DNA from: Bacillus sp. SD075 | Lineage (GTDB): Bacteria > Bacillota > Bacilli > Bacillales > DSM-1321 | DNA: 64,000 bases | Assembly: GCF_017355165.1 (NCBI RefSeq) | Contig: NZ_JADILK010000007.1 | Location: 1 to 64,000, forward strand | Direction: 5' to 3' | In this document: positions 1 through 9,355 of the stretch, one piece after another | Position numbering within the stretch: position 1 is the stretch's first letter | Layout: each line of letters begins with the position of its first letter | Notes under the pieces: model-generated | Seen by the model: only the letters and a program-made list of their open reading frames with translations | What the model was told of the DNA's origin: nothing | The model's database searches: none | Translations under genes and position numbers: made by a program

Positions 1-1
1 A

Positions 2-41
2 AATAGCAAAGGTGAACCATTCGGGGTTCACCTTTGCTATT
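2..41 (-). terminator. Intrinsic terminator of the DapB-like gene
   Basis: A perfect 17-bp stem (2-18 with 25-41) encloses a 6-nt loop just past the 3' end of the leftward gene. The T tract expected on the minus strand would fall outside the window, so only the hairpin is seen. Confidence 0.7.
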
Positions 42-76
42 ATCGTAATACTTATACGAAAGGTTTGGGTTATCCA

Positions 77-1099
77 TTAAATACGTACAAAGTCAGATTG
101 ATTGATATTTCTCGGCACCCCGATGTCAGCCATTGTAAGTAAACCTGGTTTACGATGGGCATCAATTTGCTTAGCGGTATTGATAATCATTGCTGCGGTT
201 GCGGTATCTCCAAAGATGCCGTTTGGAACAATCAACCTTTGGGTTTCGTTACCCTCAATAACGATTTCATCTTCCTGTTTAATACCTGCGGACATCGTTA
301 AATCCAAGGAAATTTCCTTTCCGTCCACAGTCTTGCCCGTGGATATTTGATGAAGTCCCATAACCCCCCCTGGTTTTAGGGTAGTTAGCGGAACGGTCAT
401 ATTTTCGTTTGCAATCGTGGGTTCAATGGAATTGATAACACTTGAAAGTTTCCAATTCAGCCCATAAGCGATTAACCTTACAGACTCCTCAAGACCCACA
501 TGCCCAATTTTATTCCTTTCAGCTAGATATTCAAACTCTTCTTTGGTAAGCCCGATTCCGACCTTTTTTTGTAAGGGGAGGCGCCTTTTCGAAACATCAA
601 CTTTACGATTGACCTTAATGTGGTTAACCGTGGTCAATATTGTTGTAAAAGAAATGGCCATAGTATCCATGATATACCCTGGATTGATCCCGGTCCCGAT
701 TACACTAAGTCCTTTTGCTTTAGCATAATCATCCATTTCTTTTGCAAGTAGAGGGTGACGTTGCCAAGGGAAGGAGAGCTGTTCACAGGTGGAAACCACT
801 GAAAAGCCGTGATCTAGAAGCTCTTTGATCTGGGGCCATACTTGTTGTGCGTTGGAGCCAGTTGCATGTAGGGCGATAGGATGGTCAGCTTCAGTATGAA
901 CTTCCTGTATATGGGAGACTACACACTTGTTCGTTTCCTTTTCATTGATTAATGAGCCAATATCCTTACCTACCTTATCGGGATCAATATCGACAACACC
1001 GATAATCGATCGTGGATTGGTTTGGTAAGCACTGCGTAGAATTTCGATTCCGATGGGACCCAATCCGAATACTGTGAACTGAGAATATGGTATAGTCAT
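77..1099 (-). CDS. DapB-like NAD(P)-dependent dehydrogenase (2,4-diaminopentanoate dehydrogenase-like)
   Basis: This 340-residue protein begins with a Rossmann nucleotide-binding segment (VFGLGPIGIEILR, about residues 10-22) followed by an acidic VVDIDPDKVG stretch. A GTGINPGY motif lies near residue 136. The fold and length match the dihydrodipicolinate-reductase-like family that includes 2,4-diaminopentanoate dehydrogenase of ornithine fermentation, but no ornithine-degrading partner genes are nearby, so the substrate is open. The ATG at 1099 is preceded by an AAAGGATGAGAG ribosome site. It is a single leftward gene with its own terminator, back to back with the MFS transporter. A cytosolic oxidoreductase acting on an amino or keto acid is likely; the exact reaction is inference. 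Confidence 0.7.
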   Translation of the reverse strand: MTIPYSQFTVFGLGPIGIEILRSAYQTNPRSIIGVVDIDPDKVGKDIGSLINEKETNKCVVSHIQEVHTEADHPIALHATGSNAQQVWPQIKELLDHGFSVVSTCEQLSFPWQRHPLLAKEMDDYAKAKGLSVIGTGINPGYIMDTMAISFTTILTTVNHIKVNRKVDVSKRRLPLQKKVGIGLTKEEFEYLAERNKIGHVGLEESVRLIAYGLNWKLSSVINSIEPTIANENMTVPLTTLKPGGVMGLHQISTGKTVDGKEISLDLTMSAGIKQEDEIVIEGNETQRLIVPNGIFGDTATAAMIINTAKQIDAHRKPGLLTMADIGVPRNINQSDFVRI

Positions 1100-1850
1100 T
1101 CATCTCTCATCCTTTCAAATATCGTATAACAAAAGGCTAACATTGAGTGATAAATAATAAAAATAGTAAATTTTTATATATTTATAAAGAATCGTTATAA
1201 AAGGAAGACAATGAATGAGCCGATATAGTGAATAATCATTCTTCGATTTTGACTTTACAGGACTTGTAAAATGGTGGTGCACGAATTGTACCTTATTCAA
1301 CTCGAGCCGCAACATAAGATGGGATGTTGGACTGCGATGCTGGTTATCTCCTATGGAGAAACCGCCATACAGTCCCCAGTTAAAGCCTTTTATTCCAACC
1401 GACTTTAGACCTAGTGAATCTCAGTCCGTGACTTCTCCGGTTTTTGGGCATGATGGAGATTTACTCACTTCGGTTAATGGTGTTTCAGAATGATTGTTGA
1501 ATGCCATTACCTAGTACCGGTAAATGACAGAAACATGATCCGGTTTTATGTGATACAGAGAAAGCCATTGAAGAGAAGGTATTGTCCCGTTTTTTTATTG
1601 AAATAATACCTTTTTTTGTTTTGTATAAAAACTACTTTTTCTGTTGGGAAAATATTAATCTTGATATTATTGACTATTGAGAAAATTCAATATAACATTA
1701 AATATAAGTAACAATGTTTTTTATATAAAACAAAATCTTTATCATCTTTTGAAAGGGGGAGTTGGTGAAGTTTGATAGTATGATAGACATTTTCTTTATC
1801 GAAAATCATGAAAGCGCATTCAATTGAGCCTGTTATAAGGGGGGAATGAC
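1100..1850. other. 750-nt divergent intergenic region
   Basis: No coding sequence is supported. It must hold the promoters of the leftward dehydrogenase and the rightward MFS gene. At 1576-1617 an 8-bp stem (1576-1583 with 1605-1612) runs into seven T residues, which looks like a weak intrinsic terminator of an unknown short transcript. The stretch 1316-1575 was checked for riboswitch or T-box motifs and none was recognised. Confidence 0.4.
1715..1732. promoter_or_regulatory. Palindromic operator candidate upstream of the MFS gene
   Basis: The 18-nt site has TGTTTT at the left, an AT-only centre and AAACA at the right. It matches the core of the longer palindrome at 3370-3395 at 15 of 18 positions. 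It sits about 120 nt before the MFS start. Two similar sites before two adjacent transcription units suggest a shared regulator; no regulator gene is adjacent. Confidence 0.45.
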
Positions 1851-3131
1851 ATGTTACTAGGTCAAAAAAGATGGTTGTACATTGCGATTCCTATTTTTTT
1901 CTTCTGGTTTTTCGGTCAGATTGATAAAGTGGGTATCTCTGTTATCCAAACCGATCCGGGATTTTTAAGTGATCTTGGTTTAACTGGCCCGGATAAAAAT
2001 GCGAAAATTGGCTTGATCTCCTTTATATTCATGATTTCATACTCCTGTTCCAACATTTTTTGGGGAGTTATTATCGACAAGTTAGGGGCACGGAAAACAG
2101 CAGTTTTAGGTTTACTGGTATGGACAGTGACAATGGTCATGGGAGGGCTGTCCACTTCATACGAAATGTTTTTAATTAGTAGAGTCATTCTCGGAATTGG
2201 GGAAGGTATGATGATCCCGATATCGGGTAAATTCATTTCGAATTGGTTTAATAAACGAGAGCTTGGCAGGGCACAGTCATTCTGGATTACTGGAAACTAT
2301 CTTGGCCCGGCAGTGGGTACCGTTATGCTCATTCTAATTATTTCAACTTTCCATTGGCAGGCCGCTTTCTTTGCTCTCGCTGCCTTTAACTTATTTATAA
2401 ATATTCCAATGTTCCTGTTTTTGACTCGTAACACGCCTGAAGAACATCCGCGCATGAGCAAAGAAGAAGTCTCCTACATTCGCCAAAAAAATGAAGCGGA
2501 GGATGTGCAGTCGAAGCAATTCTTCGCAAAGGATTATCGTTATTGGGTTGTCTGGTTTGGCAATTTGATGTCGTCCTTTCTTTTCTTTGGAATCAGTATT
2601 TGGCTGCCTACATATCTCGTTGAGGCCAAAGGCTTTGCAAGGGAAGCAATGACTGGTATTACTTCATTATCGTGGCTATTCGCACTTGGATTTGTCCTGG
2701 CTGCCGGATTTCTAGCGGACAAAACGAAGCGCCCGAGTTTGCTTGCGACGATTCTTTTCATATTAACAGCTGTATTTTTGACAATAGCTGTCCTAGCACC
2801 AAACCCTATTTTGGCAGGTGTTTCAATGGGGCTAGCCATGGGAACTCAGGGAGGAATGTTTCATCTAACCAATTTCTTCATCATCAAACTTTCAACACCT
2901 GAAACAGCGGGCCGCGCAGCCGGTTTAATGGGATTCACAAATATTATGGGTGGATTTTCAAGCTATATTATGGGGTGGAGTCGCGATTTGTCTGGCGGTG
3001 ATTTTGGTCACTCCATTGCCATGCTGATTGTAGCAGCAACTCTTGGATTTGTGGCGTATTTGTTTATGATTAAACAAGAAGTTGCCGAATATCACCTGAG
3101 TAATACGACAGGAAACAAAATAACTTTATAG
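1851..3131 (+). CDS. MFS transporter, anion:cation symporter (ACS) type
   Basis: The 426-residue protein has about 12 hydrophobic segments. The loop after the second segment carries DKLGARKTAVLG, the major facilitator motif with basic residues, and RVILGIGEGMMIP resembles the fourth-helix motif of the anion:cation symporter family (glucarate, galactonate, phthalate and 4-hydroxyphenylacetate carriers). Length is normal for the family. A strong AAGGGGGG ribosome site lies just before the ATG. The gene stands alone upstream of an SDR and an alpha/beta hydrolase and shares an operator-like palindrome with the SDR, so uptake of an organic acid, possibly aromatic, is a reasonable inference. Substrate cannot be read from the sequence. 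Confidence 0.8.
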   Translation: MLLGQKRWLYIAIPIFFFWFFGQIDKVGISVIQTDPGFLSDLGLTGPDKNAKIGLISFIFMISYSCSNIFWGVIIDKLGARKTAVLGLLVWTVTMVMGGLSTSYEMFLISRVILGIGEGMMIPISGKFISNWFNKRELGRAQSFWITGNYLGPAVGTVMLILIISTFHWQAAFFALAAFNLFINIPMFLFLTRNTPEEHPRMSKEEVSYIRQKNEAEDVQSKQFFAKDYRYWVVWFGNLMSSFLFFGISIWLPTYLVEAKGFAREAMTGITSLSWLFALGFVLAAGFLADKTKRPSLLATILFILTAVFLTIAVLAPNPILAGVSMGLAMGTQGGMFHLTNFFIIKLSTPETAGRAAGLMGFTNIMGGFSSYIMGWSRDLSGGDFGHSIAMLIVAATLGFVAYLFMIKQEVAEYHLSNTTGNKITL

Positions 3132-3369
3132 GGCGCTAAACAGTTAATATAATACGTTTTTTAGAAAGGTTTCTAAGTAAGAAGGGGTGGTAAAACCTTA
3201 CTGGGAAACCACAATAAAATCTTGAATGTGTATTGATGAGTACACAGGAGTAAGGATTATTACAGATTGATATAGAACAAGTAACGTATTTCCGAACGAT
3301 GGTGTCAGTTTTTTTACAGCTTACATTGACAATAAAGCGATTACATTTTAGAATTGTTTATATGAAAAA

Positions 3370-3395
3370 ACATTGTTTTCTATAAGAAACAATGT
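3370..3395. promoter_or_regulatory. 26-bp palindrome upstream of the SDR gene
   Basis: Perfect 9-bp arms (ACATTGTTT at 3370-3378 and AAACAATGT at 3387-3395) flank an 8-nt centre. The core repeats the site at 1715-1732. No T tract follows, so an operator is more likely than a terminator. It lies about 115 nt before the SDR start in a 377-nt gap that holds nothing else recognised. Confidence 0.55.
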
Positions 3396-3508
3396 GTGGT
3401 CATTTGGAAATAATATATGCTAGCTTACAACACCGTATACTAGATTGGAACCTAGATCTTTGTATAACCGTTCATCACGTTTGAAAGATAACAGAAGAGG
3501 TGGAGACA

Positions 3509-4297
3509 ATGGGCAAGGCCTTAAAAGATAAAGTCGTATTGATTACTGGGGGAGCTTCTGGAATAGGAGAAGCTGTCACACGCCGTTTTATACAAGAAGG
3601 GGCAAAAGTGAGCATTATCGGCCGCTCTAAAGACACGTTAGCGAAAATGAAAGAAGAATTTGGTGAAAATATCCTTACTTATCAGGGAGATGTAAGCAAG
3701 TACGAAGACAATGAGCAAGCGGTCCAAGCTACTGTTGAGCAATTCGGGAAGTTAGATGTTTTCGTTGCGAATGCGGGGGGGTTCGACGGATTTGCCAAAT
3801 TTGCCGATGTGACTCCTGAGGCGCTTTCCAAAGCGTATGATTTTCTTCTCAATATTAACGTAAAAGGATCATTTTTCGGAGCGAAAGCCGCTCTTGAAGA
3901 ACTGAAAAAAACAAATGGCAATATTATTTTTACCGTGTCAGGGGCAAGTTTTTATCCAGATGGCGGCGGTGTTTGGTACACAGCGAGCAAACACGCCCAA
4001 ATTGGATTGATGCGCCAGCTTGCGTTCGAACTATCTCCTTCTATCCGGGTAAATGCGGTAGCACCAGGGGGTACATTGACAGCACTCACGGTGATTCCAC
4101 CTCTGCGTCCTTTTGTGGAAATCGTTGATAATGATACGAAAGCAAGCAGTATTAAAAAACGGAATATTCTTCAACTCGCCCAGATGCCGGAAGATCACGT
4201 TGCGGCGTATGTACTGTTAGCTTCTGACGAATCACGTGCGATCACAGGTGAAATCATTTCCAGCGACGGCGGATTGTCAGTGCGGGGACTTGGCTAA
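3509..4297 (+). CDS. SDR oxidoreductase, cis-2,3-dihydrodiol dehydrogenase (BphB-like) type
   Basis: The protein is 262 residues from the ATG at 3509, chosen because AGAGGTGG (3496-3503) is 5 nt upstream; an in-frame GTG at 3500 overlaps that site. It has the SDR cofactor motif TGGASGIG (about residues 11-18), NAGG, and the catalytic Tyr157 and Lys161 in YTASK. Family-specific segments GNIIFTVSGASFYPDGGG, RVNAVAPGG and the C-terminal GGLSVRGLG closely follow the biphenyl/toluene cis-dihydrodiol dehydrogenases, which oxidise an arene dihydrodiol to a catechol with NAD. No ring-hydroxylating oxygenase is present in the window, so the true substrate may be a different cyclic diol. Confidence 0.75.
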   Translation: MGKALKDKVVLITGGASGIGEAVTRRFIQEGAKVSIIGRSKDTLAKMKEEFGENILTYQGDVSKYEDNEQAVQATVEQFGKLDVFVANAGGFDGFAKFADVTPEALSKAYDFLLNINVKGSFFGAKAALEELKKTNGNIIFTVSGASFYPDGGGVWYTASKHAQIGLMRQLAFELSPSIRVNAVAPGGTLTALTVIPPLRPFVEIVDNDTKASSIKKRNILQLAQMPEDHVAAYVLLASDESRAITGEIISSDGGLSVRGLG

Positions 4298-4563
4298 TCT
4301 GAGAAGATTTTTATACTGTTTTTAGCTAAAGTGCAAGACAGGAACGGAGTGGAATTTCCTGCTTATCTTCAGCACTTTCTTTATCAGATCATAACGATAG
4401 CGATTTCCAAACGAAATATAAATGTAGTAAATCATTCACTATTTAAGAAAGATATATCAAGAATAGGTATTTTAAGAGTTAGAGATTTGCCTTGAAAAGT
4501 TCAGCAGTCTTAAACTGTCTTGTTCAACGAAACGCCAAAAATAAATAGAGGGGGACTGATATT

Positions 4564-5352
4564 ATGCCATACGTAAAAGTGGAAGATTTAAGTATTCATT
4601 ATGAAATAGAAGGTAATGGAGAACCTTTAGTATTATTGCATGGTATGAGTAATAATTCACAGTCATGGATGGAGCAAATCCAGGAATTAAAGGATCATTA
4701 TACAGTAATTGCATGGGATGCTCCGGGTTATGGGAAAAGTTCAGATCCAGCAGAAGAATTTAGAAATTTTAAAGAGTTTGCACGTATTCTGAACGGCATG
4801 CTAGATCAGCTAAAGTTGGAAAAAATCTATCTACTCGGCCATTCGATGGGAGCGGCAATTGCGATAGAGTACTGTAGCCTGTACCCTAATAGGATTAATA
4901 AACTTATATTAGCCGACTCGACAAGAGGGGCTTCTGCCCTAACCCCTGAAGAGAATGAGACGAAATTGAAAAATCGATTATTTTCAATTGAAAACCTTTC
5001 TACTGAGGAGATAGCGGATAAGAGGATAAAAGCATTGTTATCTCCACATGCTTCAGAAAAAGTCTATAAGCGAGTAAAAGAGATCATGACACAGATAAGA
5101 CCGGCAGGATATCGTTCGGTAGCCAATTCACTTTACCATCTAAATCAAATGAGATTGTTATCTCATATAGACGTTCCTGTTCTTGTAATCTGTGGTGAGT
5201 TGGATACTGTAACTCCTATAAAAGAATCGGAAGCAATTCAAGAAGAACTAATAAACTCCCGGCTTGTGATAATTCCAGGCGGCGGCCATTTATGTTACCA
5301 GGAAAATCCTGAAATGTTTAATTCGAGCATTTTGGAATTTTTGAATGAGTAA
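4564..5352 (+). CDS. Alpha/beta hydrolase (meta-cleavage-product hydrolase-like)
   Basis: The 262-residue protein has an HG oxyanion segment (LLHGMSNN, near residue 26), the nucleophile elbow GHSMG with Ser94, Asp214 in CGELD and His242 in GGGHL, a complete Ser-Asp-His triad. The N-terminal layout and cap domain resemble the BphD / 3-oxoadipate enol-lactonase group. An AGAGGGGG ribosome site precedes the ATG. It follows the dihydrodiol dehydrogenase-like SDR by 266 nt, which fits an aromatic or alicyclic catabolic context, but hydrolases of this fold act on many esters and C-C bonds, so the substrate remains unknown. Confidence 0.75.
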   Translation: MPYVKVEDLSIHYEIEGNGEPLVLLHGMSNNSQSWMEQIQELKDHYTVIAWDAPGYGKSSDPAEEFRNFKEFARILNGMLDQLKLEKIYLLGHSMGAAIAIEYCSLYPNRINKLILADSTRGASALTPEENETKLKNRLFSIENLSTEEIADKRIKALLSPHASEKVYKRVKEIMTQIRPAGYRSVANSLYHLNQMRLLSHIDVPVLVICGELDTVTPIKESEAIQEELINSRLVIIPGGGHLCYQENPEMFNSSILEFLNE

Positions 5353-5436
5353 GAAAAAAAACGATTGGGAATTGCTTAAGGCTTCTAAACCATATTTAGA
5401 AATGCCTTTGTATAAAACAGAAGCTTAGATTATTGA

Positions 5437-5703
<267 letters not shown>

Positions 5704-5950
5704 TATTTCTAGATAAAAGCATTATGGCCTTTTTGTTATTGATAATAGATGTTTAGATTTATTATTAATTAGGAAATTGAAAGTCCAGTCTGTTTTAGGA
5801 AGGATGGATTTTCAACAGTCTTTATCCATCATTTGTTGAAACGGGAAAAAGGTGGGATTGCTCGTATAATCATTAAGACTATCCCTTTCGACAAAAAAAA
5901 ATCTATGTTCAGTATGATCAACCGACCTAGAAGAACAAGGAGTGATTACA

Positions 5951-6943
5951 TTGACTGAAGAAAAGAAAGTCTATGACATAACTATCATTGGCGGCGGCCC
6001 AATTGGCTTGTTTACGGCGTTTTATGGGGGAATGAGGCAAGCAAAGGTGAAAATCCTTGAAAGCCTTCCTCAATTGGGCGGACAGCTTTCGGCTCTTTAT
6101 CCCGAAAAATTCATTTATGATATAGCTGGATTTCCAAAAGTAAGGGCACAGGAATTGATAGAGAATTTAAAAGAACAAATGAAGGTATTCGAACCAACAA
6201 TCTGTCTTGAAGAAGCAGTTGAACAGTTGGAAAAGCAAGCAGACGGAACATTTAAGATCACTACAAACCTCGATACTCATTTTTCCAGATCAGTGATCAT
6301 TACTGCTGGAAATGGTGCTTTTCAGCCTCGTAAACTGGAATTGGAAGATTCACCACAGTTCGAAAATAAGAATTTGCATTACTTTGTGAATGATATGAAC
6401 CGCTTTAAAGGAAGAAAAGTGGCGATTCTAGGTGGTGGGGATTCTGCAGTTGATTGGGCCCTTATGTTAGAGCCGATTGCTGAAAAGGTAACATTGATAC
6501 ACCGAAGAGATAAATTCCGTGCTCATGAACATAGTGTAGAAAAATTATTGAATTCCTCTGTTGAAGTCAAAACACCTTATATTCCCTCTGAACTGGTTGG
6601 AGCAGATCAGATTACTCAAATTGTTTTAGAACACACTAAGACTCATCAAAAAGAAGTGATTGACGTAGATGATTTAATCATAAACTACGGCTTTGTCTCT
6701 TCTCTTGGTGCGATTAAAGAATGGGGCCTAAACATCAATAAAAATGCAATTATCGTCAATTCCAAACAAGAAACAAATATTTCAGGCATATATGCAGCTG
6801 GGGATATTTGTACGTATGATGGAAAGGTTAAATTAATTGCTTCTGGATTTGGAGAAGGTCCAACGGCGGTTAATAATGCTAAAGCCTATATTGATCCTAT
6901 GGCGAAAGTTCAGCCGATACATAGTACTTCCTTATTTGGTTGA
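5951..6943 (+). CDS. Ferredoxin/flavodoxin-NADP+ reductase, YumC/thioredoxin-reductase type
   Basis: The 330-residue flavoprotein has the FAD motif [14 protein letters not shown] at the N terminus, an NADP motif [15 protein letters not shown] near residue 155, and the second FAD motif [12 protein letters not shown] near residue 280. No CxxC redox pair is present, which separates it from thioredoxin reductase and matches YumC. It ends with HSTSLFG, typical of the family. The TTG at 5951 is chosen because AAGGAG (5937-5942) is 8 nt upstream, while the in-frame GTG at 5942 overlaps that site. It follows the ferredoxin gene by 247 nt that hold no other recognised element. Confidence 0.88.
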   Translation: MTEEKKVYDITIIGGGPIGLFTAFYGGMRQAKVKILESLPQLGGQLSALYPEKFIYDIAGFPKVRAQELIENLKEQMKVFEPTICLEEAVEQLEKQADGTFKITTNLDTHFSRSVIITAGNGAFQPRKLELEDSPQFENKNLHYFVNDMNRFKGRKVAILGGGDSAVDWALMLEPIAEKVTLIHRRDKFRAHEHSVEKLLNSSVEVKTPYIPSELVGADQITQIVLEHTKTHQKEVIDVDDLIINYGFVSSLGAIKEWGLNINKNAIIVNSKQETNISGIYAAGDICTYDGKVKLIASGFGEGPTAVNNAKAYIDPMAKVQPIHSTSLFG

Positions 6944-6995
6944 CCTATATTTAGCTACAATGCACTAGTGTAGAAATGAATGAAGAGCACATACG

Positions 6996-7039
6996 CGAGG
7001 CCCCTAATGTAAATTGTGATAGATAGGGGGTCTCGGTTT
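6996..7039 (+). terminator. Probable terminator after the ferredoxin reductase
   Basis: CGAGGCCCCTA (6996-7006) pairs with the TAGGGG and CTCG parts of 7024-7035 with one bulge, followed by four T residues. The short T run makes it a moderate call. Confidence 0.5.
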
Positions 7040-7165
7040 TCCGGATTTAATGGAAATGAAAAGTAGATAATAATCACTGGAAATTAAAGTGTTTCGAGGC
7101 TTAATAGGATGTATTCCCTAATAAAGCAATAGGTTGATAGTCAGGCCGATATGACGGTAAGAAAT

Positions 7166-7205
7166 AAAAGTCGAACTCCTTTGCAGCTAGGAATTCGACT
7201 TTTTA
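7166..7205. terminator. Bidirectional terminator hairpin
   Basis: AAAAGTCGAA (7166-7175) pairs perfectly with TTCGACTTTT (7194-7203), and an inner TCCT/AGGA stem extends it. The A/T flanks let it work on both strands, between the rightward reductase and the leftward iadA relic. Confidence 0.7.
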
Positions 7206-7299
7206 GTTTGTTTTAAGTAACTCCTCTATAGCAATTCTTCATAATATTAATTCCAGCTGATCTCTAATACGGAATGTTAAACAATCCGTGATGTGAAAA

Positions 7300-7790
7300 T
7301 TTTTCGTTAATGGCTATCCTGTTTAACTCATTAAATGTTCCTGTTACCAACGGAATGCCCTTTTCTGCCAAAGCTTGTCCTCTTGCCAAAGTTCATTTTT
7401 ATAATGATACGTTATCAGCATCCTTCCCTGTTTGGTTACTGCCCTTGTTTGATAGTTTCAGCTTTTGTGCCGGATTCATGCTGATGACCTTCAGTGCCGT
7501 TTCAAGGGGGATTCCTTGTTCTAAAACAGAATTACGCACTTCGTGATATAGTGAAGATAATATTCCTACTTGAAGGCCTGCATACTCCCCGTGGGTATTG
7601 AAAAATGGAAGTGTTGCCTGCCCGTCTGAAGAGAAGGGGAAGTGTCCGAAGGCGTTCTGGAGTATTTCATGCAATTCAGGAGCGCGCTTTCATCTTGGAA
7701 GTAATCAAACAATGCAGCGATAAAGGAAAAGCGGCAAGCAGAGAACTGATTTCTAGTCAAAGTCAAGAGTTTGCTAATTTAAGATTCTTA
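7300..7790 (-). pseudogene. Isoaspartyl dipeptidase (iadA) 3' remnant
   Basis: The reverse strand encodes pieces of the C-terminal third of isoaspartyl dipeptidase in more than one frame. The segment FSSDGQATLPFF, then LYHEVRNSVLEQGIPLETALK and GKDADNVSL, matches the family's metal-binding and core region (usual forms SSDGQGSLP, VRDAVLEEGIPLEDALKV, GKDADLVLL). After a frame change the tail continues as LARGQALAEKGIPLVTGTFN, the normal family ending. The N-terminal two thirds, with the HxH metal motif, are missing. No start with a ribosome site exists. It is a truncated and frameshifted relic of a beta-aspartyl peptidase gene. Confidence 0.75.
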
Positions 7791-7873
7791 CAAGTTATGG
7801 AGAACTCAAGTCTCAATAAAAGGGTCCCGTCCCATGCCAAATAAGATGTTTAAAAGATGAAATTCCCCAATAT

Positions 7874-7920
7874 TAAAAACCCCATTTCTCTGTGTCATAA
7901 ACGTGAAAATGGGGCTTATT
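7874..7920 (-). terminator. Terminator of the LysR gene
   Basis: CCCCATTTC (7880-7888) pairs with GAAAATGGGG (7905-7914). Read leftward, the stem is followed by TTTTTAATA, a proper T tract for the minus-strand LysR gene. Confidence 0.75.
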
Positions 7921-7995
7921 TAACTTTAGTTCCCTTTACCATAACTGTTCCTATTTCACTAAGAGTCGTTTCGGTGCTTTTTCCAACCTAGAATC

Positions 7996-8904
7996 TCATA
8001 AATCGCTAAAATGATCATTCTCTAATGTTTTCAATATATGCATAGTCAGCATTGATGCATCCGTGTTTTTCCAAACTGCAGATATGGAACTTGATAATTC
8101 AGAGTTATCGATGTTCAACGCTTTGACTTTGCTTTTTCCCAACAAACTCACCATATCTTCCGGCATGAGTGCTACGCCTAGGTTATTGGATATTAGATTG
8201 GCGATCGTCAGTAATTCAGAGCCTTTACATAATTCTTTAGGTGAAAATCCAGCAGTCAGACAAGCCTTTTCCAAAAGGAATTGAAGGGAGTGTGCTTGCA
8301 CGGCATCATAGTGGATAAAAGGTTCGTCTTTTGCTTCGTATAAATGTATAGCATCTTTTCGGGCTAGTGGATGATCAGTGGAAACGACCAATTGTAAAGG
8401 GAACCTCATGAATTCAATCATGCTTAATCCTTCATTGGCGATGATGTTACTGTGAATGGGAGTTCGGATGAAACCGATGTGATAATTTTGTTGGTTTACT
8501 AGTTTTACAGCCCTTGAGGATGTTGTTTCATGAACGTAAAATTCTGTTTCCGGGTATTCCCCCACAATCTTTTTCAATAGCTTCGGGATAAATATGCTAG
8601 CTGCAGAGGGGACGGTAGCAATCTTCAGTTTAGGCTTGGGGATGGTCTTATTTTCAACTATGTAATTCACAGTTTTCTCAATATCTTCAAAGGAGGGAGC
8701 TAGTTTTTTATAGATGTATTCTCCTTCTTCTGTCAATGTAATTTTTCTTGTCGTTCGATTCAATAATTTAAACCCTAATTGTTTTTCGAGGGATAAAATC
8801 TGTTGGCTAAGTCCGGGCTGGGAAATATGCAGGATTTTGGAAGCCTCACTGAAACTAAGATGGTTAGAAACCTCTATGAAATAACGGAGGGATAGGAAAT
8901 TCAA
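7996..8904 (-). CDS. LysR-family transcriptional regulator
   Basis: The protein is about 302 residues from the TTG at 8904. That start gives the usual LysR opening (NFLSLRYFIEV) and has GGGTGA 4 nt upstream; an in-frame GTG at 8916 is the alternative. The winged helix-turn-helix occupies roughly residues 14-60 (FSEASKILHISQPGLSQQILSLEKQLG) and a LysR effector domain of two Rossmann-like lobes follows. It is divergent from the TAXI-TRAP transporter operon with a 450-nt gap that contains a T-N11-A-like palindrome, so it most likely controls that operon and itself in response to a transported ligand. Confidence 0.85.
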   Translation of the reverse strand: MNFLSLRYFIEVSNHLSFSEASKILHISQPGLSQQILSLEKQLGFKLLNRTTRKITLTEEGEYIYKKLAPSFEDIEKTVNYIVENKTIPKPKLKIATVPSAASIFIPKLLKKIVGEYPETEFYVHETTSSRAVKLVNQQNYHIGFIRTPIHSNIIANEGLSMIEFMRFPLQLVVSTDHPLARKDAIHLYEAKDEPFIHYDAVQAHSLQFLLEKACLTAGFSPKELCKGSELLTIANLISNNLGVALMPEDMVSLLGKSKVKALNIDNSELSSSISAVWKNTDASMLTMHILKTLENDHFSDL

Positions 8905-9046
8905 ACAATCACCCACTTCAGTTGGATTTGAAAATAAAGGGCTAAAAAGGCTGTTTAAAGAAAGGGCGCACTTCTAATATTCCCTCTCAAACAAAAGCTG
9001 GTAATAAGATTTAAGCCTAGAAATATGCTAGGAAAGTCATTAATAA

Positions 9047-9066
9047 TATAGGCTTATAAGTTTATA
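9047..9066. promoter_or_regulatory. Candidate LysR binding palindrome
   Basis: TATA, two bases, the perfect 8-bp palindrome CTTATAAG, two bases, TATA: 16 of 20 positions are symmetric and the T-N11-A spacing of LysR boxes is present. It lies between the divergent LysR gene and the TRAP operon. The rest of 8905-9355 shows no other recognised element. Confidence 0.4.
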
Positions 9067-9355
9067 ACAATAATATATTTCTAAAATGGAAGAGTCAATA
9101 TTATCTTTAAAGAAAGGAATAATAGGTAATAAAAGGTAAAATATTACTATCGAATAGCAGATTTTCCTTGTTTTTAATAGGTGTTTTTGCACATTTATGC
9201 TTGCTTATTTTGATTTCTATAAAAGGTTTTAATTAAATACCAGTTCTTTTGGTTCAAGTGTCTAATTTTGTAAAAAAAGGGAAAGCAAGGTGGGCGGTAG
9301 AATAATAACACTATCATCTTTTGCGGATGAAGAAAATAAATGAGGGGGGAGTTTT

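Noticed and set aside
1316..1620. Possible T-box or other riboswitch before the MFS gene
   Set aside because: No T-box sequence, no known aptamer motif, and the hairpin at 1576-1617 is weak and more than 200 nt from the gene.
7605..7844. Plus-strand frame of 79 codons over the iadA relic
   Set aside because: No ribosome site and no recognised family; the minus strand shows clear iadA remnants over part of the same bases.
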